DNA of 64,000 nucleotides, taken from an uncultured Bacteroidota bacterium (lineage in GTDB: Bacteria; Bacteroidota; Bacteroidia; Bacteroidales; WCHB1-69). Positions 8,079 through 17,119 of the stretch are shown piece by piece; position 1 is the stretch's first letter, and every line of letters starts with the position of its first letter. A program made the translations under genes and the position numbers. Under the pieces are notes generated by a model that was given only the letters and a program-made list of their open reading frames with translations, ran no database searches and was not told the origin of the DNA. Where the stretch lies: the NCBI GenBank assembly GCA_902774175.1, contig CACYHG010000001.1:54575-118574 (forward strand), read 5' to 3'.

Positions 8079-10070
8079 TTATTCTTTTATTGTTTCATTT
8101 TGAGCAGAATCCTGCGGCGCATTGTCCAGCACCGAGAAACGGCTGTTATTACTTACAAATTCAGGCACAAGCGCCTTCATCTGCGACACAATCGCAAATT
8201 CATCCTGAGAAAGCAGTGCCTTGTGCAGCGCATCGAATGCGGCAACGACCGTATCCGGATCCTGCGGACGGACCTTTGCCCGGAAAATCTTTCCATGCAC
8301 TGTAGGAAGCGTGTCCTCCTTGGAGGCAAGCAGCTCCTCATACAGCTTTTCTCCCGGACGCAGACCAATCTCCTTAATTTTAACGTCATTGCGGCCTGAA
8401 AGCCGGATCATCTTGGCGGCCAGGTCATATATTTTCACCGGCTTGCCCATGTCAAAGACAAAAATCTCGCCCCCATTTGCGATGGCGGCAGCCTGCAGCA
8501 CCAGGTTGCAGGCCTCCGGAATGGTCATGAAATAACGGGTTATGCGCTTGTCGGTCACCGTAAGAGGACCGCCGTTTTCCAGCTGCTTCTTGAACAATGG
8601 CACAACCGAGCCATTGGAACCCAACACATTACCAAACCTTGTCGTGACAAACTGGGTCTCCGAGCGACGACTCTGCACATATATCTCGGCAATCCGTTTG
8701 GTCGCCCCCATGACATTGGTGGGATTCACAGCCTTGTCGGTGGAAATCATGACCATCTTCTGCACATGATACCGGATTGAAAGATCCGCCATCAACTTGG
8801 TGCCAAACACATTGGCCCTCACCGCCTCATAAGGGGAATCCTCCATCAGCGGGACATGCTTGTACGCGGCAGCGTGGAACACCACCTCGGGACGGTATTT
8901 GTCGAACAGCCTCTCCATGCGGTCCGAATCACGGACATCCGCCACTTCGAAGAAAAGCCTGTCCCTGTTTTTCGCATACGTGTTGTTCAGCTCGAACTGG
9001 ATGTCATATACCGGTGATTCGCCCATATCGACCACCACCAGTTTTGACGGCTCATAGTTCATCACCTGCCGGGCAATCTCGCTGCCGATACTGCCGGCGG
9101 CTCCAGTGACCATCACAACCTTGTCATGGATTTCACGGGAAATATCCTCGTTTTCCAATACAATCGGATCGCGACCCAACAAGTCTTCAATCTGTATATC
9201 TTTGATTTGATTGGACTTCATCTGCCCTTCAATCAGTTCGTAGACATGCGGGATAATCTTGACCCTCAGGTTCAATGCCAAAGCCTGCTCCGCAAGTTTG
9301 TTCTTAACCTCCACACTAAGTGAGGGAATCGCAATTATCAACACCTCGATGCCATGCCGACGGATATAACTGTCACACATGACTTTTGAGGGAAGCATCA
9401 CCGGCACGCCCTGTATTTCCGAACCTGCCTTCCTGAAATTGTCGTCCACAAAGGCAACGATTTCATACTCGCTCTCCTTATCGTTGGAAATCAAGTTGTA
9501 GGTCAGCACTCCGCCGCTGCCTGCACCGAAAACCAGCGCCTTTTTCTTGCCGTCGGTTTTCTTCGGCACGGAATATTCGTTGAAAAGACGGCGGACAGTC
9601 AGGCGTGAAATCACAAGCACAAAGAAAATCATCAGCACCTCGTGGATGATTTCGGCAAACTGAGGGAAGAAGATGTCGGCTCCCTCATGGTAACGGGCCA
9701 TCAGCAGCATCCGGAAACCGCAAAGCAGAAAGAGCGAGATGACCGAACTGAGCAGTATCCGGCGGATGTCCCCGAAGCCGGAATAGCGCAGCATGCCTTT
9801 GAAAGTGCTGAATGACAAAAAACTGATGCCGTATACAGTGACCAGAATCACCGCATAGCCCAACACATGCAGCGGCTGTGACGAAGCGGTTCCCATGGAC
9901 TTGAACACCAGCCTGGAACATATGAAGGCCAACAGAACCATTATGGTGTCAAATGCAAAGACCCAGATGCGGGAGAAGGAATTATTGGCGTATCTCCTCA
10001 CGATTTTCTTCCAAAAACGGAAGAAAACCTTGTCAAACGCATTTTTTATTATCAAATACAACCGTTTCAT
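8079..10070 (-). CDS. CapD/PglF-type membrane UDP-N-acetylhexosamine 4,6-dehydratase
   Basis: Makes a UDP-4-keto-6-deoxy-HexNAc precursor from UDP-GlcNAc (dehydratase, possibly with C5 epimerisation). The 663-residue protein has four N-terminal membrane helices (about 35-55, 68-90, 105-123, 140-157), a first nucleotide-binding fold with FGAGSGG (181-187), and a catalytic SDR fold with GAAGSIG (323-329), STDKAVNPTN (443-452) and MGATKR (454-459), where Met replaces the usual SDR Tyr as in PglF/FlaA1. It lies directly upstream of wza (5 bp). A DegT aminotransferase at 24258-25514 could take the keto sugar to a bacillosamine-type amino sugar. Confidence 0.92.
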   Translation of the reverse strand: MKRLYLIIKNAFDKVFFRFWKKIVRRYANNSFSRIWVFAFDTIMVLLAFICSRLVFKSMGTASSQPLHVLGYAVILVTVYGISFLSFSTFKGMLRYSGFGDIRRILLSSVISLFLLCGFRMLLMARYHEGADIFFPQFAEIIHEVLMIFFVLVISRLTVRRLFNEYSVPKKTDGKKKALVFGAGSGGVLTYNLISNDKESEYEIVAFVDDNFRKAGSEIQGVPVMLPSKVMCDSYIRRHGIEVLIIAIPSLSVEVKNKLAEQALALNLRVKIIPHVYELIEGQMKSNQIKDIQIEDLLGRDPIVLENEDISREIHDKVVMVTGAAGSIGSEIARQVMNYEPSKLVVVDMGESPVYDIQFELNNTYAKNRDRLFFEVADVRDSDRMERLFDKYRPEVVFHAAAYKHVPLMEDSPYEAVRANVFGTKLMADLSIRYHVQKMVMISTDKAVNPTNVMGATKRIAEIYVQSRRSETQFVTTRFGNVLGSNGSVVPLFKKQLENGGPLTVTDKRITRYFMTIPEACNLVLQAAAIANGGEIFVFDMGKPVKIYDLAAKMIRLSGRNDVKIKEIGLRPGEKLYEELLASKEDTLPTVHGKIFRAKVRPQDPDTVVAAFDALHKALLSQDEFAIVSQMKALVPEFVSNNSRFSVLDNAPQDSAQNETIKE

Positions 10071-10137
10071 TCACTATATTTTAAACAACACAACATCATT
10101 ATGTCCCCTCTGCCGCGAAGCGATAAGAAAGAACTTG

Positions 10138-10145
10138 CAAATGTA
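10138..10145 (-). promoter_or_regulatory. Candidate Bacteroidales -7 promoter element (TACATTTG)
   Basis: Matches TAnnTTTG on the minus strand about 68 bp before the ATG of the CapD-like gene, in a 158-bp spacer. A convincing -33 TTTG at the usual spacing is not seen. It would start an export transcript (capD-wza-wzc-cpsB, perhaps reading into atoD). Confidence 0.5.
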
Positions 10146-10201
10146 ATCAAAAAAAGTAATGGAACAGCATTAAAACGCCATATTTTTATCAAAACAAATC
10201 A

Positions 10202-10218
10202 GCGGAAAAAATTTCCGC
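10202..10218 (-). terminator. Possible terminator hairpin after the WbpD-like gene
   Basis: An inverted repeat, gcggaaa...tttccgc, lies 11 bp beyond the stop of the acetyltransferase gene. The following minus-strand sequence is T-rich but broken (TGATTTGTTTTGAT). Together with the -7 element just beyond it, it suggests a transcript boundary here. Confidence 0.45.
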
Positions 10219-10228
10219 CACGCTCCGC

Positions 10229-10801
10229 CTATTCCTGGCAGCATTTCTCCCTGTTACCGTCCCTCATGCGATATTTTCGCCCGCACTCGCATTCAAGCAC
10301 ATCGTCCAGACGACGGCCACATTCGCACACCCAGCCTATCCGCCGGGCAGGCACACCGGCCATCAGCGCAAAATCGGGAACATCCTTTGTAACCACCGCA
10401 CCGGCGGCAATTAGCGCGCTGCGACCGACAGTGTGACCGCAGACCACCGTGCAGTTGGCTCCCAACGAAGCTCCCTCCCGTATCAGTGTACGGGCATAGA
10501 CCCCATGCACCGGAAAATGCGCCCGAGGCGTGACCACATTGGTGAACACGCAGCTCGGTCCGCAGAAGACGTTGTCCTCCAGTTCCACACCCTCGTACAG
10601 GGAGACGTTGTTCTGGATGCGCACGCCGTTGCCGACCCTCACGTTGTTGCCGATGTTCACGTTCTGCCCCAGTGAGCAGTTGCGCCCGATACGCGCCCCA
10701 CGCTGCACATGGCAGAAATGCCATATCTTGGTGCCTTCGCCAATTTCAACATCCTCATCCACATAGGAGGATTCATGCACAAAAAACTTTTTCTCTTCCA
10801 T
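10229..10801 (-). CDS. WbpD/WlbB-like left-handed beta-helix N-acetyltransferase
   Basis: Hexapeptide-repeat acyltransferase of the type that N-acetylates UDP-3-amino-sugar uronic acids. ATG 10801 ([11 protein letters not shown]) gives 190 residues; the codon before it is GTG and is not needed. Hexapeptide rungs run from about 15 to 150 ([32 protein letters not shown]-like ends), with the WbpD signature around [14 protein letters not shown]. The C-terminus holds a small zinc-ribbon-like pattern, CxC(x9)CxC (about 158-172), common in this family. No WbpA/WbpB oxidoreductases are seen here, so the exact substrate is open. Confidence 0.85.
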   Translation of the reverse strand: MEEKKFFVHESSYVDEDVEIGEGTKIWHFCHVQRGARIGRNCSLGQNVNIGNNVRVGNGVRIQNNVSLYEGVELEDNVFCGPSCVFTNVVTPRAHFPVHGVYARTLIREGASLGANCTVVCGHTVGRSALIAAGAVVTKDVPDFALMAGVPARRIGWVCECGRRLDDVLECECGRKYRMRDGNREKCCQE

Positions 10802-10820
10802 CACTGAATTATTTAAAACA

Positions 10821-11765
10821 TTATCTTTCCGCCCGCATAGGGTTGTTCAGAAAATCTTCGTAAGCCAGACGGATGCCATCCTCCAGCTCCGTTCTATAAC
10901 GCCAGCCGAGCTTTTCCGCCTTACTCACGTCCAGCAGCTTGCGCGGCGTGCCGTTCGGACGGGTGGTGTCCCATTTTATTTCACCATCATAGCCCACAAC
11001 CTTCGCCACCAGTTCTGTCAGCTGCTTGATGGACAATTCCTTGCCCGTTCCCGCATTGACCGTCTCATTGCCGCTGTAATGGTTCATAAGGAACACGCAG
11101 AGGTTGGCCAGATCGTCCACATACAGAAATTCCCGCAACGGCGAGCCGTCGCCCCAGCAGGTGACTTCCTTCAAACCGTTCACCTTGGCCTCATGGAACC
11201 TTCTGATTAGCGCCGGCAGCACATGGCTGTGCTCCGGATGGTAGTTGTCGTTGGGGCCGTAGAGGTTGGTCGGCATCACACTGATGAAATCGGTGCCATA
11301 CTGCCGGTTAAGGAACTCACAGTATTTCAGCCCGGAGATTTTTGCCAAGGCATAGGCCTCATTGGTTTTCTCCAAGGCACCCGTCAGCAGGCACTCCTCC
11401 TTCATGGGTTGCGGTGCCATGCGTGGATAGATGCACGACGAACCGAGAAACTCCAGCTTTTTGCAGTTGTTTTTCCAGGCGGCATGGATGACGTTCATCT
11501 CCAGAATCATGTTCTCGTACATGAAATCCGCCAGTGCCGACTGGTTGGCGACAATGCCACCCACCTTGGCCGCAGCTAGAAAGACATATTCCGGCTTTTC
11601 GGCGGCGAAAAAGGCCTCCACCTGCTCCTGCCGCGTCAGATCCAATTCACTGTGGGTGCGGGTTATGATATTACTGTACCCCTGGCGCTGCAACTCGCGC
11701 ACTATGGCCGAACCGACCATCCCGCGATGACCGGCGACATATATTTTTGAATGCTGTTCCATCAT
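10821..11765 (-). CDS. fcl: GDP-L-fucose synthase
   Basis: 3,5-epimerase/4-reductase that turns GDP-4-keto-6-deoxymannose into GDP-L-fucose. The 314-residue SDR protein has [10 protein letters not shown] (about 12-21), the Ser motif LGSSCIYP (about 106-113) and the catalytic YALAK pair (about 137-141), then NLYGPND. Two adjacent ATGs (11765, 11762) are equally good. It forms a functional pair with gmd just upstream. Length and motifs match the family closely. Confidence 0.95.
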   Translation of the reverse strand: MMEQHSKIYVAGHRGMVGSAIVRELQRQGYSNIITRTHSELDLTRQEQVEAFFAAEKPEYVFLAAAKVGGIVANQSALADFMYENMILEMNVIHAAWKNNCKKLEFLGSSCIYPRMAPQPMKEECLLTGALEKTNEAYALAKISGLKYCEFLNRQYGTDFISVMPTNLYGPNDNYHPEHSHVLPALIRRFHEAKVNGLKEVTCWGDGSPLREFLYVDDLANLCVFLMNHYSGNETVNAGTGKELSIKQLTELVAKVVGYDGEIKWDTTRPNGTPRKLLDVSKAEKLGWRYRTELEDGIRLAYEDFLNNPMRAER

Positions 11766-11794
11766 TTTTAGTTGATAGTTAAGAGTTAATAGTT

Positions 11795-11907
11795 AATAGT
11801 TTAAAGAGTTTAAGAAGTTTAAGGTTTGATCCTCTGGAACTCTGAAACCCTTGAAACCCCTGAAACCCTTGAAACCCTGAAACCTCTGAAACCTCTGAAA
11901 CCCTGAA
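11795..11907. repeat. Tandem ccctgaaac / gtttaag repeat array in the gmd-fcl spacer
   Basis: The spacer between gmd and fcl contains about seven imperfect copies of a 10-11 bp unit (tgaaaccc/ctctgaaac) next to gtttaa-type repeats and a gttaatagtt segment. The same words recur in inverted orientation at 3262-3307. No ORF or clear hairpin fits. Such arrays are prone to slippage, so length may vary between strains. Confidence 0.7.
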
Positions 11908-11910
11908 CTA

Positions 11911-13017
11911 TTACTTCACAATTCCCTTTTCCAGATACTCTGCCAAGTTGGTTCGCACCTTGGCGGCGGCACCTTCGGCGGCCACTTTGGCGACGTCGTG
12001 CTCCACCATGATTTTCACCAATTCCTCAAACGACGTTTTGGCGGGATCCCATCCCAATTTGGCCTTGGCCTTGGTCGGGTCGCCCCACAGGTTGACCACA
12101 TCGGTCGGACGGTAAAAATCCTCGCTCACGGCAACAAGGGTCTTCCCTACCAGATTCTCAGGCCCCTTCACGCAGATGCCCTTCTCATCAATGCCCTTCC
12201 CCTCGAACTTCAACTCTATTCCGGCATGGCGGAAGGCCAGTTCCGTAAACTCACGCACGCTGTGCTGCACACCGGTGGCGATGACAAAATCCTCCGGAAT
12301 GTCGTTCTGCAGGATCAGCCACATGCATTCCACATAGTCTTTGGCGTAGCCCCAGTCTCTCAAACTGTCGAGGTTGCCAAGATAGAGGCAATCCTGCAAA
12401 CCCTGTGAAATTCTGGCTGCAGCCAGCGTTATCTTACGGGTGACAAAGGTCTCGCCACGACGCTCGCTCTCGTGGTTGAAGAGGATACCGGAGCAGCAGA
12501 ACATGTTGTAGGCCTCACGGTACTCCTTCACAATCCAGTAGCCGTATAGCTTTGCCACAGCATACGGGCTGTAAGGATGGAAAGGAGTGTTCTCGTTCTG
12601 CGGCACCTCCTCCACTTTGCCGTACAGCTCCGAGGTCGAAGCCTGATAGATGCGGCATGTCTTCTCCAGATGGCATGCGCGGACAGCCTCCAGCACGCGC
12701 AGCACTCCGGTGGCATCCACGTCAGCGGTGAACTCCGGCGAGTCGAAGCTAACCTGCACATGGCTCTGCGCCGCCAGGTTATAAATCTCATCGGGGCGAA
12801 CTTTGTCCACCACCTTCACTATTGACATCGAGTCACCCAAATCGGCGTAGTGCAGGTGGAAATGAGGCTTCCCTTCCAGATGGGCAATCCGTTCGCGGAA
12901 ATCCACCGAGCTGCGGCGGATTATTCCGTGCACCTCATAGCCCTTTTCCAACAAAAACTCCGACAGGTAGCTCCCGTCCTGACCGGTCACACCGGTGATC
13001 AATGCAGTTTTTGACAT
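11911..13017 (-). CDS. gmd: GDP-mannose 4,6-dehydratase
   Basis: Converts GDP-D-mannose to GDP-4-keto-6-deoxy-D-mannose, the first committed step to GDP-fucose. The 368-residue SDR protein has [10 protein letters not shown] (about 9-18), the [12 protein letters not shown] segment (about 80-91), STSELYGKV (about 126-134) and [11 protein letters not shown] (about 150-160), diagnostic of Gmd. It is followed by fcl after a 145-bp repeat-filled spacer. Assignment is firm. Confidence 0.96.
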   Translation of the reverse strand: MSKTALITGVTGQDGSYLSEFLLEKGYEVHGIIRRSSVDFRERIAHLEGKPHFHLHYADLGDSMSIVKVVDKVRPDEIYNLAAQSHVQVSFDSPEFTADVDATGVLRVLEAVRACHLEKTCRIYQASTSELYGKVEEVPQNENTPFHPYSPYAVAKLYGYWIVKEYREAYNMFCCSGILFNHESERRGETFVTRKITLAAARISQGLQDCLYLGNLDSLRDWGYAKDYVECMWLILQNDIPEDFVIATGVQHSVREFTELAFRHAGIELKFEGKGIDEKGICVKGPENLVGKTLVAVSEDFYRPTDVVNLWGDPTKAKAKLGWDPAKTSFEELVKIMVEHDVAKVAAEGAAAKVRTNLAEYLEKGIVK

Positions 13018-13047
13018 ATCCTACTTTTTGAATGCTAATTCATAAAA

Positions 13048-14052
13048 TTATAGCAGCGAAAAATCCTGGGAAAGCAATTCGCTCTTCCGGGCAAAGACCA
13101 CATCATCGTACATCATCATGATAATATTCTCTTCATACTGACCGATGACACTCCGATTGGCTTTTCCTTCCAGATTCTGCAAGATCAGCTTGATGAAGTC
13201 AACGCCAGAGGCATACGCATGAAGGTATGCTCCTCCGAAACGCGGATTGATTTCTGACAAATAATAAGTTCCATCTTTGACAAAAAAATCCATGTCACAC
13301 GGACCATTCAGTTCCAAAACAGAACAAACATCTTCCACAAAGCTGAAAAAACTGGTGTCTTTATATGAAATGGTTTTGCTGGCACCACCCAAACGGCTTT
13401 CTATCTTTTTTTTCGAAAATATGGCAACAGGCTTATGAGAAATGCAATCCACATACACATCGGCATTACAATCCCCTCCTGTCATCATTTCCTGAATAAC
13501 GTATGTGAATTTGCCATCATTCCATTTTTCTTCCACCTCCTGCATCGTTTCACATTTTCCGATACCCACGCTCCCACTTCCAGAAATGGGCTTCATAAAA
13601 ACTGGAAAAGAAATGGCTCCTGAAGCCAATCCCTCTCTGAAAGAACTCAACGAATTATAAGTTAAAATCGTATTTATATCTTTCGAGTTCAAATACTTAT
13701 ACATTTCATACTTATCAAAGCACAATTGTGCTGTCCGTTCTGACGGACAAAGAGGCAACACACCCTTGCACATCAGTTCATCCCTGTGTTTTGCCAACAA
13801 TTCGATTTCAGGATCGATAAGTGTGGTTATGGCCTTGGCATCAAACCTGCCTGCAATATCCAACACTTTCCCAAAATAATCCGGCTCGGTGATTTTTGGA
13901 ACAATACATTTGTCATCCGCAAAAAAAAGAGCAGGTGCCACAGGACTTGCATCAGTCGCGATTATTCTGCCACATCCATTCATGGATTCTCTAAAGTCCT
14001 TCAGCAGCCTGACCCGTCGACCGACGCTACAAAACATGATATTGTTGTTCAT
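13048..14052 (-). CDS. ATP-grasp ligase-like protein (CarB/PylC type)
   Basis: ATP-dependent carboxylate-amine/thiol ligase fold; substrate unknown. The 334-residue protein has an N-terminal Rossmann-like domain (FCSVGRRVRLLKDF, about 7-20), the ATP-binding lysine region FPVFMKPISGSGSVGIGK (about 150-167) and the metal-binding YYLSEINPRFGG (about 266-277). It is 9 bp downstream of the DapDC-like decarboxylase, so the two probably act together: the ligase could activate or attach an amino acid that the decarboxylase processes. It is AT-richer than gmd/fcl, which suggests a different origin. Confidence 0.8.
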   Translation of the reverse strand: MNNNIMFCSVGRRVRLLKDFRESMNGCGRIIATDASPVAPALFFADDKCIVPKITEPDYFGKVLDIAGRFDAKAITTLIDPEIELLAKHRDELMCKGVLPLCPSERTAQLCFDKYEMYKYLNSKDINTILTYNSLSSFREGLASGAISFPVFMKPISGSGSVGIGKCETMQEVEEKWNDGKFTYVIQEMMTGGDCNADVYVDCISHKPVAIFSKKKIESRLGGASKTISYKDTSFFSFVEDVCSVLELNGPCDMDFFVKDGTYYLSEINPRFGGAYLHAYASGVDFIKLILQNLEGKANRSVIGQYEENIIMMMYDDVVFARKSELLSQDFSLL

Positions 14053-14061
14053 TATAACCGA

Positions 14062-15261
14062 TTAATTATTAATTATTGATTTTTGTAAAAACTCTTCTGC
14101 ATCCCATTTCCCGCGCACGAGAATAATTTCATTTTTCTTCACTGCAAAAACACAAGGAAAAAACCGGATGAAAAGTGGAGAAAGGCTCATGGTATAGGCC
14201 CCGACATTCCTATACAGGATGCGATCGCCCAACTGTAACAAGGGTCCGTTTTTTATACAAAACAGGCGATCATTTTCCAAACATGTGCATCCGGACACTA
14301 TCTGTTCATTAACCGACGGACTGTCTTTTTCTGCATAAAGGTCATACAAATAGTTTTGTTTCCTAAAAAAGGGATCCACATCATTACGGGAGCCGTCTGT
14401 CGTAACAAACCATTTTTCTTTTTCCACATGCTTAACATCAATAACTTCACTTAAATAATGGAAACAGGAGGCCACAAGCGCATTTCCGGGTTCAACAATA
14501 ACACGAAGTGTATCGAGACCATATCCGTACAACGCCTCCCTAAAAGCACAAACATAGTCCCTATATGTGGGTTTTTCCGGAAAAATTCCAAAAAAACCAC
14601 CGCCGATATCCAGATAATCCAGTTCCAAATGATACTTCCTGATGATTTCACATGCGTATTCTATAGAATGTTTGTAAAAACGCACGCTCCGGCTATGAGC
14701 CGTCCTATGGATATGGATTCCTGACAACTGTACATTAGGCAACTTTTTTATCACAGACAAAGCATCAGAGAAATCTGACGTTTCATCCGAAAAACCAAAA
14801 CGGCTGTTGTCCTGACCCCCGTCAGCATCTTCCATTGATACACGTGAAATATTGATGTTAAGTCGCAAACCGACCTTGTAAATATTGTCTTTGGATAATT
14901 CTTCAAGCCATTTCAACTCACGTTTGGTCTCAATATTCACTATAGCCCCGCCCATCACAGCCTCAAGGAACGTTTTTTTGTTTTTCATAGGCCCGTTATA
15001 AATAATACGGCTTTCCCTATAGCCACATTGTCTGGCTAAATGGTATTCGTCAGCAGAAACAACTTCCGCAAAACAATCCCTTGAGTGAACCAAATTCAAC
15101 AAATATGGCAACGCATTAGTCTTAACCGAGTAGCATAGCGTGAAATCTGAAAAAAACTCTTTCAGTGCCTCCGTAAAACCTGTAATGCTCCTGAAAAGTT
15201 CCTCTTCATCAAGAATAAAAGAAGGAGAGGGGAGTTTTTGTATTATATCTTTGCCAATCAT
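14062..15261 (-). CDS. PLP-dependent decarboxylase, diaminopimelate/ornithine decarboxylase fold (group IV)
   Basis: Alanine-racemase-type barrel decarboxylase. The 399-residue protein has the PLP lysine in CYSVKTNALPYLL (Lys47), GGGFFG in the phosphate-binding turn (about 239-244), VEPGNALVA (about 272-280) and a Cys-containing SGCTCLENDRL (about 332-342), matching the CxxxD active-site element contributed across the dimer. Biosynthetic LysA is normally not located in capsule loci, so this is more likely a pathway-specific enzyme acting on an amino-acid substituent. The pairing with an ATP-grasp gene recalls BtrK/BtrJ of butirosin synthesis. Confidence 0.8.
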   Translation of the reverse strand: MIGKDIIQKLPSPSFILDEEELFRSITGFTEALKEFFSDFTLCYSVKTNALPYLLNLVHSRDCFAEVVSADEYHLARQCGYRESRIIYNGPMKNKKTFLEAVMGGAIVNIETKRELKWLEELSKDNIYKVGLRLNINISRVSMEDADGGQDNSRFGFSDETSDFSDALSVIKKLPNVQLSGIHIHRTAHSRSVRFYKHSIEYACEIIRKYHLELDYLDIGGGFFGIFPEKPTYRDYVCAFREALYGYGLDTLRVIVEPGNALVASCFHYLSEVIDVKHVEKEKWFVTTDGSRNDVDPFFRKQNYLYDLYAEKDSPSVNEQIVSGCTCLENDRLFCIKNGPLLQLGDRILYRNVGAYTMSLSPLFIRFFPCVFAVKKNEIILVRGKWDAEEFLQKSIINN

Positions 15262-15283
15262 GCAATCAATTCAATTTTACCTG

Positions 15284-15892
15284 TTAATTTGTTCCATTAA
15301 AATCTTCCACTATCGCATTATTTGTTGCGTTAATATTTTCCCTCAAAAATACCTTTTTTACAGTACAAAAAAAAACTTTTATATCCGTAATTGGCGAAAT
15401 ATGGTCCACATACCACACATCCAGCTTGAACTTCTCTGTCCAGGAGAGGGCGTTCCGCCCGTGGCACTGCGCCCACCCGCTGATGCCCGGGCGTACCTCA
15501 TGACGACGTTTCTGTTCCGCACTGTATAACGGCAGATATTCCACCAATAACGGCCTCGGGCCAATCAGGCTCATATCACCTTTCAGCACATTGAGCAATT
15601 GCGGCAATTCATCAATGCTCATGCTGCGCACGATCTTTCCAATCCCGGTCAACCGCAATTCGTCCGGCAGCAGGTTTCCATTCTCATCCCGTTCGTCCGT
15701 CATCGTCTTGAACTTGATGATTTTGAAAATCCTTTCATCCTTTCCGGGACGTTCCTGCAAAAAGAAGGCGCCGGCGCCTTTGTTTGCGAAATGCAGGAAA
15801 ACAGCTACAAGCAGGATGAACCAACCGATGCAGAGCAAGGCGAGGATGGATAAGAGAATGTCAAGAAGACGTTTGAAGAAATGTTTGTACAT
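15284..15892 (-). CDS. Initiating sugar phosphotransferase (PglC/WcaJ-type bacterial sugar transferase), locus A
   Basis: Transfers a sugar-1-phosphate to undecaprenyl phosphate to start repeat-unit assembly on the inner membrane. The start at ATG 15892 (MYKHFFKRLLDILLS) gives 202 residues and leaves 2 bp to the GT4 gene. It has one re-entrant/TM helix (about 9-30), ERPGKDERIFKIIKFKTM (about 50-67), DELPQLLNVLKGDMSLIGPRP (about 94-114) and GISGWAQ (about 134-140). The small PglC-like form and the nearby CapD and DegT genes suggest a bacillosamine-type first sugar. Confidence 0.92.
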   Translation of the reverse strand: MYKHFFKRLLDILLSILALLCIGWFILLVAVFLHFANKGAGAFFLQERPGKDERIFKIIKFKTMTDERDENGNLLPDELRLTGIGKIVRSMSIDELPQLLNVLKGDMSLIGPRPLLVEYLPLYSAEQKRRHEVRPGISGWAQCHGRNALSWTEKFKLDVWYVDHISPITDIKVFFCTVKKVFLRENINATNNAIVEDFNGTN

Positions 15893-15894
15893 GC

Positions 15895-17109
15895 CTATTG
15901 CAGGTGTTTCATAATTTGTCCATAGGTGTGTTCCACTGTATAATTTTCCATAAAGAACCGATAACCGGCCTCCCCCATCGCGGACATGTCCGCCGCGAGC
16001 ATCCTGTCCGCACAGGCGGTAAAGGCATCCACATCGTTGCTCGGACACCAGAATCCGTAGCCGTTGGCCTCGGCAATGGTACCGACATCCGTATTCGGAT
16101 CGGTGGCGGCAATGATGGGTTTCCGCTCCATCAAGTAGGACAGCAGCCTTGAAGGATAGTTGGGAATAGTGAAGCGATGGTCCAAAAAAATCAAACCAAC
16201 GTCACATGCTCTTACCAATCGATCATACTCATCCTTGGGCAAACCCTTAAACACCGATACGCTCTTGGGCAGTTTCTCCCCATACCAAGAATTTATTTTT
16301 CCATATTCCGTACCATTGCCGATGATTACGAAATGGCAGTCATCACGGTCGGCATTGGCATCGAGGCATCGGATCAGAAAGGGAATGCCCTGTGGCTTGC
16401 CGAGGTTGCCTCCGTAGATGAAGACGGGGCGGTCGACGGGCAGACCGTGTTTTTGCCGGACGGCAATACGCTGTGAATCGGACATGGCGGCGGTTTCCCG
16501 GATTTCGCAGGAATTTGGAGCGACCTCCACCCTTTCAGCTTCAATTTCCGGATTGTGCTCCATAACATACTGCACATTGGCCGGACTCATGCAGCCTATG
16601 CGGTCAGAAAGTTGGTATAAACGTTTTTCCTGCCTGCGGAAATACCGGTACAGACAGCTCTTCACACCCGATTCGGCCATCATGCCCAAATCCACCGCAT
16701 TCTGCGGGAAGATATCCTTCAGTAGCAGGTAAGTCATCGCTTGCAGATTCTTCTTTCTCAGGTACTTCACCACCCCCATCAAAGTAATGGGCGGTGTGGA
16801 ATAAAGGATCAGGTCAAACGACTCCCCTCCCAGATGTTTCCGGATGGCCCGCCTGAACTGCCTTGTCACCAGAACCTGTCCGATTCCCTTTTCAACAACA
16901 TTGGTTTTTTGCAGGTTAAGCGTCCGGACACCCAAAATCCGAACCCCATCCGTTTTTTCCAGACAAGTCGACAGCCCCATGCGCCGCTCCCGCGGCGACA
17001 CTATGGTCACCTCATGTCCCTCATCGCGGAATTTCCGCATGAGATCGGTGTAGATGTCAGGTTCCGAAACACCCTGCAGGTTGCACATTGTAAGAAAAAT
17101 AAGGCGCAT
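15895..17109 (-). CDS. GT4-family glycosyltransferase (WbuB-like)
   Basis: Retaining GT-B glycosyltransferase of repeat-unit assembly. ATG 17109 (MRLIFLTMCNLQG) is chosen, 404 residues; longer starts overlap the next gene. The N-terminal domain shows the WbuB-like pattern (LQGVSEPDIYTDLMRKFRDEGHEV) and the C-terminal domain has FIYGGNLGKPQG (about 230-241) and the acceptor/nucleotide region LIFLDHRFTIPNYPSRLLSYLMERKPIIA. It is the immediate upstream neighbour of the initiating transferase, so it may add the second sugar. Donor unknown. Confidence 0.85.
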   Translation of the reverse strand: MRLIFLTMCNLQGVSEPDIYTDLMRKFRDEGHEVTIVSPRERRMGLSTCLEKTDGVRILGVRTLNLQKTNVVEKGIGQVLVTRQFRRAIRKHLGGESFDLILYSTPPITLMGVVKYLRKKNLQAMTYLLLKDIFPQNAVDLGMMAESGVKSCLYRYFRRQEKRLYQLSDRIGCMSPANVQYVMEHNPEIEAERVEVAPNSCEIRETAAMSDSQRIAVRQKHGLPVDRPVFIYGGNLGKPQGIPFLIRCLDANADRDDCHFVIIGNGTEYGKINSWYGEKLPKSVSVFKGLPKDEYDRLVRACDVGLIFLDHRFTIPNYPSRLLSYLMERKPIIAATDPNTDVGTIAEANGYGFWCPSNDVDAFTACADRMLAADMSAMGEAGYRFFMENYTVEHTYGQIMKHLQ

Positions 17110-17119
17110 GAGACTTGTT

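Noticed and set aside
14062..15261. Housekeeping lysA
   Set aside because: Location in the polysaccharide run, tight coupling to an ATP-grasp gene and divergent substrate-region motifs make a pathway-specific decarboxylase more likely.
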